A stretch of DNA of 7,777 nucleotides, from NCBI GenBank assembly GCA_958453935.1, contig CAUDZT010000080.1:1-7777 (forward strand), written 5' to 3'. The stretch comes from an uncultured Collinsella sp. Lineage in GTDB: Bacteria > Actinomycetota > Coriobacteriia > Coriobacteriales > Coriobacteriaceae. Both the position numbers and the translations under genes were made by a program. Below are positions 6,178-7,777 of the stretch, one piece after another (within the stretch, counting starts at the first letter, position 1; the number at the start of each line of letters is the position of its first letter). The notes below the pieces were generated by a model. It ran no database searches. It worked only from the letters and a program-made list of their open reading frames with translations, and was not told where the DNA came from.

Positions 6178-6332
6178 CAACCGCGACACTTATGTCACCC
6201 TGAATATCGAAACTCAACGCAAAACATCGTTCTTAAGCTCGTAGGCAACCGCCACGCCCGCTGATATCTCACCCACACGAGACGTATTCGATTGCGGCTT
6301 GGTTGCAAAACGACACCTGTCACCGGATATCA

Positions 6333-6358
6333 TGAACGCTGTTCAGGTGCACTATAGT
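6333..6358 (+). promoter_or_regulatory. Possible promoter of the regulator gene with a small palindrome
   Basis: TATAGT (6353-6358, five of six to TATAAT) precedes the regulator ATG by 61 bases. No good -35 box is seen. TGAAC-GCT-GTTCA (6333-6345) is a perfect inverted repeat sitting where the -35 region should be and could be bound by an activator or by the regulator itself; it does not resemble the three ebgA operators. The rest of 6178-6419 shows nothing I can name. Confidence 0.3.
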
Positions 6359-6408
6359 AAGCTGTATCCGCACCAGCCCGTATCAGTGACAACATCGACC
6401 GCATTTTC

Positions 6409-6414
6409 CAGGAG
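6409..6414 (+). promoter_or_regulatory. Shine-Dalgarno of the regulator gene
   Basis: CAGGAG lies five bases before the ATG at 6420 and supports that start. Confidence 0.7.
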
Positions 6415-6419
6415 ACGCC

Positions 6420-7436
6420 ATGACCCAGCCAGTTCGCACCGCACCTACGCTTGCCGAGGTTGCCGCAGCTGCCGGCGTGTCGCGCTCCACGGCATCGCGC
6501 GCCCTCAACGATTCGCCCCGCATTAGCGAGGAAACCAAAAAGCGCGTCCGTGCGGCGGCCAAGAAAGTCAATTTTGTCCCCAACGCTCGCGGCCGAGCGC
6601 TCGCTGTCGGGCGCACGGAAATCATCGCCGTGCTCGTGACCGAGCCCCTGAGTGAGCTCTTCAGCGACCCCACCTATAGCGAATTTTTGAGCGGCATTAC
6701 CGAGGAACTGTCGGAGTCGTCCTATCTGCCCGTTATCTTGCAGGCGTCTTCTACGCATGAGCGCAACCGCGCACGCGAGCACTTTGAGCGCCGCTCGTTC
6801 GACGCCGTGATCGATGTCTCCCCCTACAAGGGCAGCGAGCTGCTCGAGGTGCTGCGCGAGCTGGGCGTACCCACCGTGTTGTGCGGCCAGCTCGAGGGCC
6901 ACCCCTATCGCGATGTGTTCTCGACAGTCTACTCTGACGACGAAGAGGGTGGACGCTTTGCGGCACTCGCTATGAAAGATCGCGGGCGCAAAGATATCGT
7001 CGCCGTGTTGGGACCGCAAGACAACCCCGCTGTTGTCGACCGCCTGCGCGGCTACCGCGCCGTCTTGGGCGAAGACCTCCCAGACGCAAACGTTATCTAT
7101 ACCGGCTGGAACAGCGGAGACGGCTATCAGGCCATGCACCAGATCCTCGCGCGCAAGATTGCTTTCGATGGCGTGCTCTGCGGATCGGACCGTATCGCGG
7201 CTGGCGTCATCACCGCACTCAACGAGGCAGGCCTATCCGTTCCGGCGGACGTTTCTGTCGTCGGCTTCGACGATCACGAGATTGCGGCGCGCTGCGTCCC
7301 CGCACTCACGACCGTCCGCCAGCCCCTGCGCGAAGAAGGCCACATGGCCGCCAACATTGCGCTCGACATGATCAAGGGTGCCGAGCCCACCACCTCCGTG
7401 ATGCACATGCAGCTCGTTCAGAGAGACTCGCTGTAG
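6420..7436 (+). CDS. LacI-family transcriptional regulator, probable repressor of the ebg operon
   Basis: This 338-residue protein has the usual LacI/GalR length and layout. The N-terminal helix-turn-helix is at about residues 10-30 (TLAEVAAAAGVSRSTASRAL). Arg22 and Ser23 are at the recognition-helix positions equivalent to LacI Tyr17 and Gln18. A hinge helix PNARGRALA carries Leu61, equivalent to the LacI leucine that wedges into the central CpG of the operator. A periplasmic-binding-protein-like effector domain follows, ending in the typical SVPADVSVVGFDDHEIAARCVPALTTVRQP stretch split across the last 80 residues. It is divergent from ebgA, and three palindromes with central CpG lie between them, so it very likely represses the beta-galactosidase genes and is released by a galactoside-derived sugar. 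It is EbgR-like in context, but in E. coli ebgR points the same way as ebgA. Autoregulation is uncertain because the operators are about 250 bp from its start. Confidence 0.93.
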   Translation: MTQPVRTAPTLAEVAAAAGVSRSTASRALNDSPRISEETKKRVRAAAKKVNFVPNARGRALAVGRTEIIAVLVTEPLSELFSDPTYSEFLSGITEELSESSYLPVILQASSTHERNRAREHFERRSFDAVIDVSPYKGSELLEVLRELGVPTVLCGQLEGHPYRDVFSTVYSDDEEGGRFAALAMKDRGRKDIVAVLGPQDNPAVVDRLRGYRAVLGEDLPDANVIYTGWNSGDGYQAMHQILARKIAFDGVLCGSDRIAAGVITALNEAGLSVPADVSVVGFDDHEIAARCVPALTTVRQPLREEGHMAANIALDMIKGAEPTTSVMHMQLVQRDSL

Positions 7437-7442
7437 GAAACT

Positions 7443-7486
7443 GGGCCGGGCTTTTCGCCAGACAGTTGTTGCGGAAAGCCTGCCCC
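7443..7486 (+). repeat. Hairpin unit 1 of a 62-bp tandem array, possible regulator terminator
   Basis: GGGCCGGGCTTTTCGC (7443-7458) pairs with GCGGAAAGCCTGCCCC (7471-7486) across a 12-base loop, with one mismatch and two G-U pairs. It starts 7 bases after the regulator stop and is followed by GTTTTG, so it may also terminate that transcript. Confidence 0.8.
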
Positions 7487-7503
7487 GTTTTGAGCGCTCA
7501 TTC

Positions 7504-7549
7504 TGGGGCACAGTTTCCGTTAGACCGCTCAAGCGGAAACTGTGTCCCA
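7504..7549 (+). repeat. Hairpin unit 2 of a 62-bp tandem array
   Basis: TGGGGCACAGTTTCCG (7504-7519) pairs with CGGAAACTGTGTCCCA (7534-7549) across a 14-base loop, with a single G-U pair. It is followed by TTATTTTG. Its GGG begins at 7505, exactly 62 bases after that of unit 1. Confidence 0.85.
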
Positions 7550-7566
7550 TTATTTTGCCGAATTCT

Positions 7567-7610
7567 GGGTCGCGCTTTCCCAGAGGACCCCCTTTGGGAA
7601 AGCGCGACCC
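7567..7610 (+). repeat. Hairpin unit 3 of a 62-bp tandem array
   Basis: GGGTCGCGCTTTCCCA (7567-7582) and TGGGAAAGCGCGACCC (7595-7610) form a perfect 16-bp stem with a 12-base loop. Its GGG is 62 bases after that of unit 2. The stem differs in sequence from the other units but is fully paired. Confidence 0.9.
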
Positions 7611-7628
7611 GTTCTGGACGCAGATTCC

Positions 7629-7644
7629 GGGACGCACTTTCCGC
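7629..7644 (+). repeat. Truncated unit 4 of the 62-bp array (5' arm only)
   Basis: GGGACGCACTTTCCGC matches the left arm of the preceding units and starts exactly 62 bases after unit 3. No matching right arm occurs near 7657-7672, so the unit looks truncated or decayed. A near-copy of the arm start, TTCTGGACGCAGATTCC (7612-7628), lies immediately before it. Confidence 0.65.
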
Positions 7645-7683
7645 AACGCCCGGTCATCCCATGCCCTCACAATCTCGGCGTAT

Positions 7684-7718
7684 AAAAAACGAGGGAAGGC
7701 ACGTGTCCTTCCCTCGTT
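7684..7718 (-). terminator. Rho-independent terminator of the rightmost gene
   Basis: AACGAGGGAAGG (7688-7699) and CCTTCCCTCGTT (7707-7718) form a perfect 12-bp stem with a 7-base loop. For leftward transcription it is followed by a U run (AAAAAA at 7684-7689, partly inside the stem). It lies 23 bases past the stop codon at 7742-7744. Confidence 0.9.
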
Positions 7719-7741
7719 ACGGGCAATATGTAGCCGCTCGC

Positions 7742-7777
7742 CTACATCAAGCGCAGGCTGACGTCCTTGAGCTGGGC
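7742..7777 (-). CDS. C-terminal end of an unidentified protein (cut by window edge)
   Basis: Reading leftward from the window edge, one frame gives AQLKDVSLRLM and then TAG at 7744-7742. A strong leftward terminator 23 bases beyond the stop supports a real gene ending here, converging on the regulator gene. Eleven residues are too few to name a family. The frame was chosen because its stop lies next to the terminator. Confidence 0.55.
   Translation of the reverse strand, partial: AQLKDVSLRLM

Noticed and set aside
6301..6320. Possible catabolite-repression (cre-like) or fourth LacI operator at TTGCAAAACGACACC
   Set aside because: The half-site spacing does not fit either the cre form or the CAACCGGTTG palindrome, and there is no second half.
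6330..7139. Minus-strand open frame of 269 codons opposite the regulator
   Set aside because: It overlaps the full DNA-binding and effector regions of a clear LacI-family gene and has no matching family features.
7443..7644. CRISPR array
   Set aside because: The units have regular spacing, but there is no constant direct repeat with unique spacers; each unit is its own inverted repeat with different stem sequence, and no cas gene is present.
7233..7670. Minus-strand open frame of 145 codons running through the hairpin array
   Set aside because: Much of it translates the inverted repeats and the rest is antisense to the regulator. The repeated NGSRFPKGGPLGKRDPEFG-like peptide reflects the palindromes, not a protein.

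Overview
The window looks like chromosomal sequence from a moderately GC-rich gut Actinobacterium. Codon usage, the FeoA N-terminus and the intergenic style suggest Coriobacteriia, probably Collinsella or a relative. That assignment is inference, not a database result. There are seven protein-coding genes. Five are complete: an HPr-like phosphocarrier, an APC-superfamily permease, the two subunits of an Ebg-type beta-galactosidase, and a LacI-family regulator. Two are cut by the window edges: feoA on the left and an 11-residue C-terminus of an unidentified protein on the right.

Layout: 1-100 is the start of feoA (-), preceded by a perfect 13-bp inverted repeat. 289-537 is a small HPr-family gene (-) with a strong terminator. 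538-958 is AT-rich and non-coding. It holds two inverted copies of a 36-bp sequence, a hairpin and the permease terminator. 959-6043 is an ebgA-ebgC-permease operon read leftward. 6044-6419 is the divergent control region, with three identical LacI-type operator cores and a candidate promoter. 6420-7436 is the LacI-family regulator (+). 7437-7741 is the convergent intergenic region. It contains an exact 62-bp-period tandem array of hairpins and then the terminator of the rightmost gene.

How it works together: the regulator probably binds the three CAACCGGTTG operators and represses ebgA-ebgC, plus the permease when transcription reads through. A galactoside-derived inducer would relieve repression. 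EbgA hydrolyses the beta-galactoside and EbgC is its small accessory subunit. The permease stands where YgjI, also APC-type, stands after ebgC in E. coli, which suggests a conserved but unexplained partnership. The main oddities are the 62-bp hairpin array with covarying stems, the HPr with a native Asp at position 46 where the regulatory Ser is expected, and the 36-bp inverted repeat pair that resembles a small non-autonomous element.
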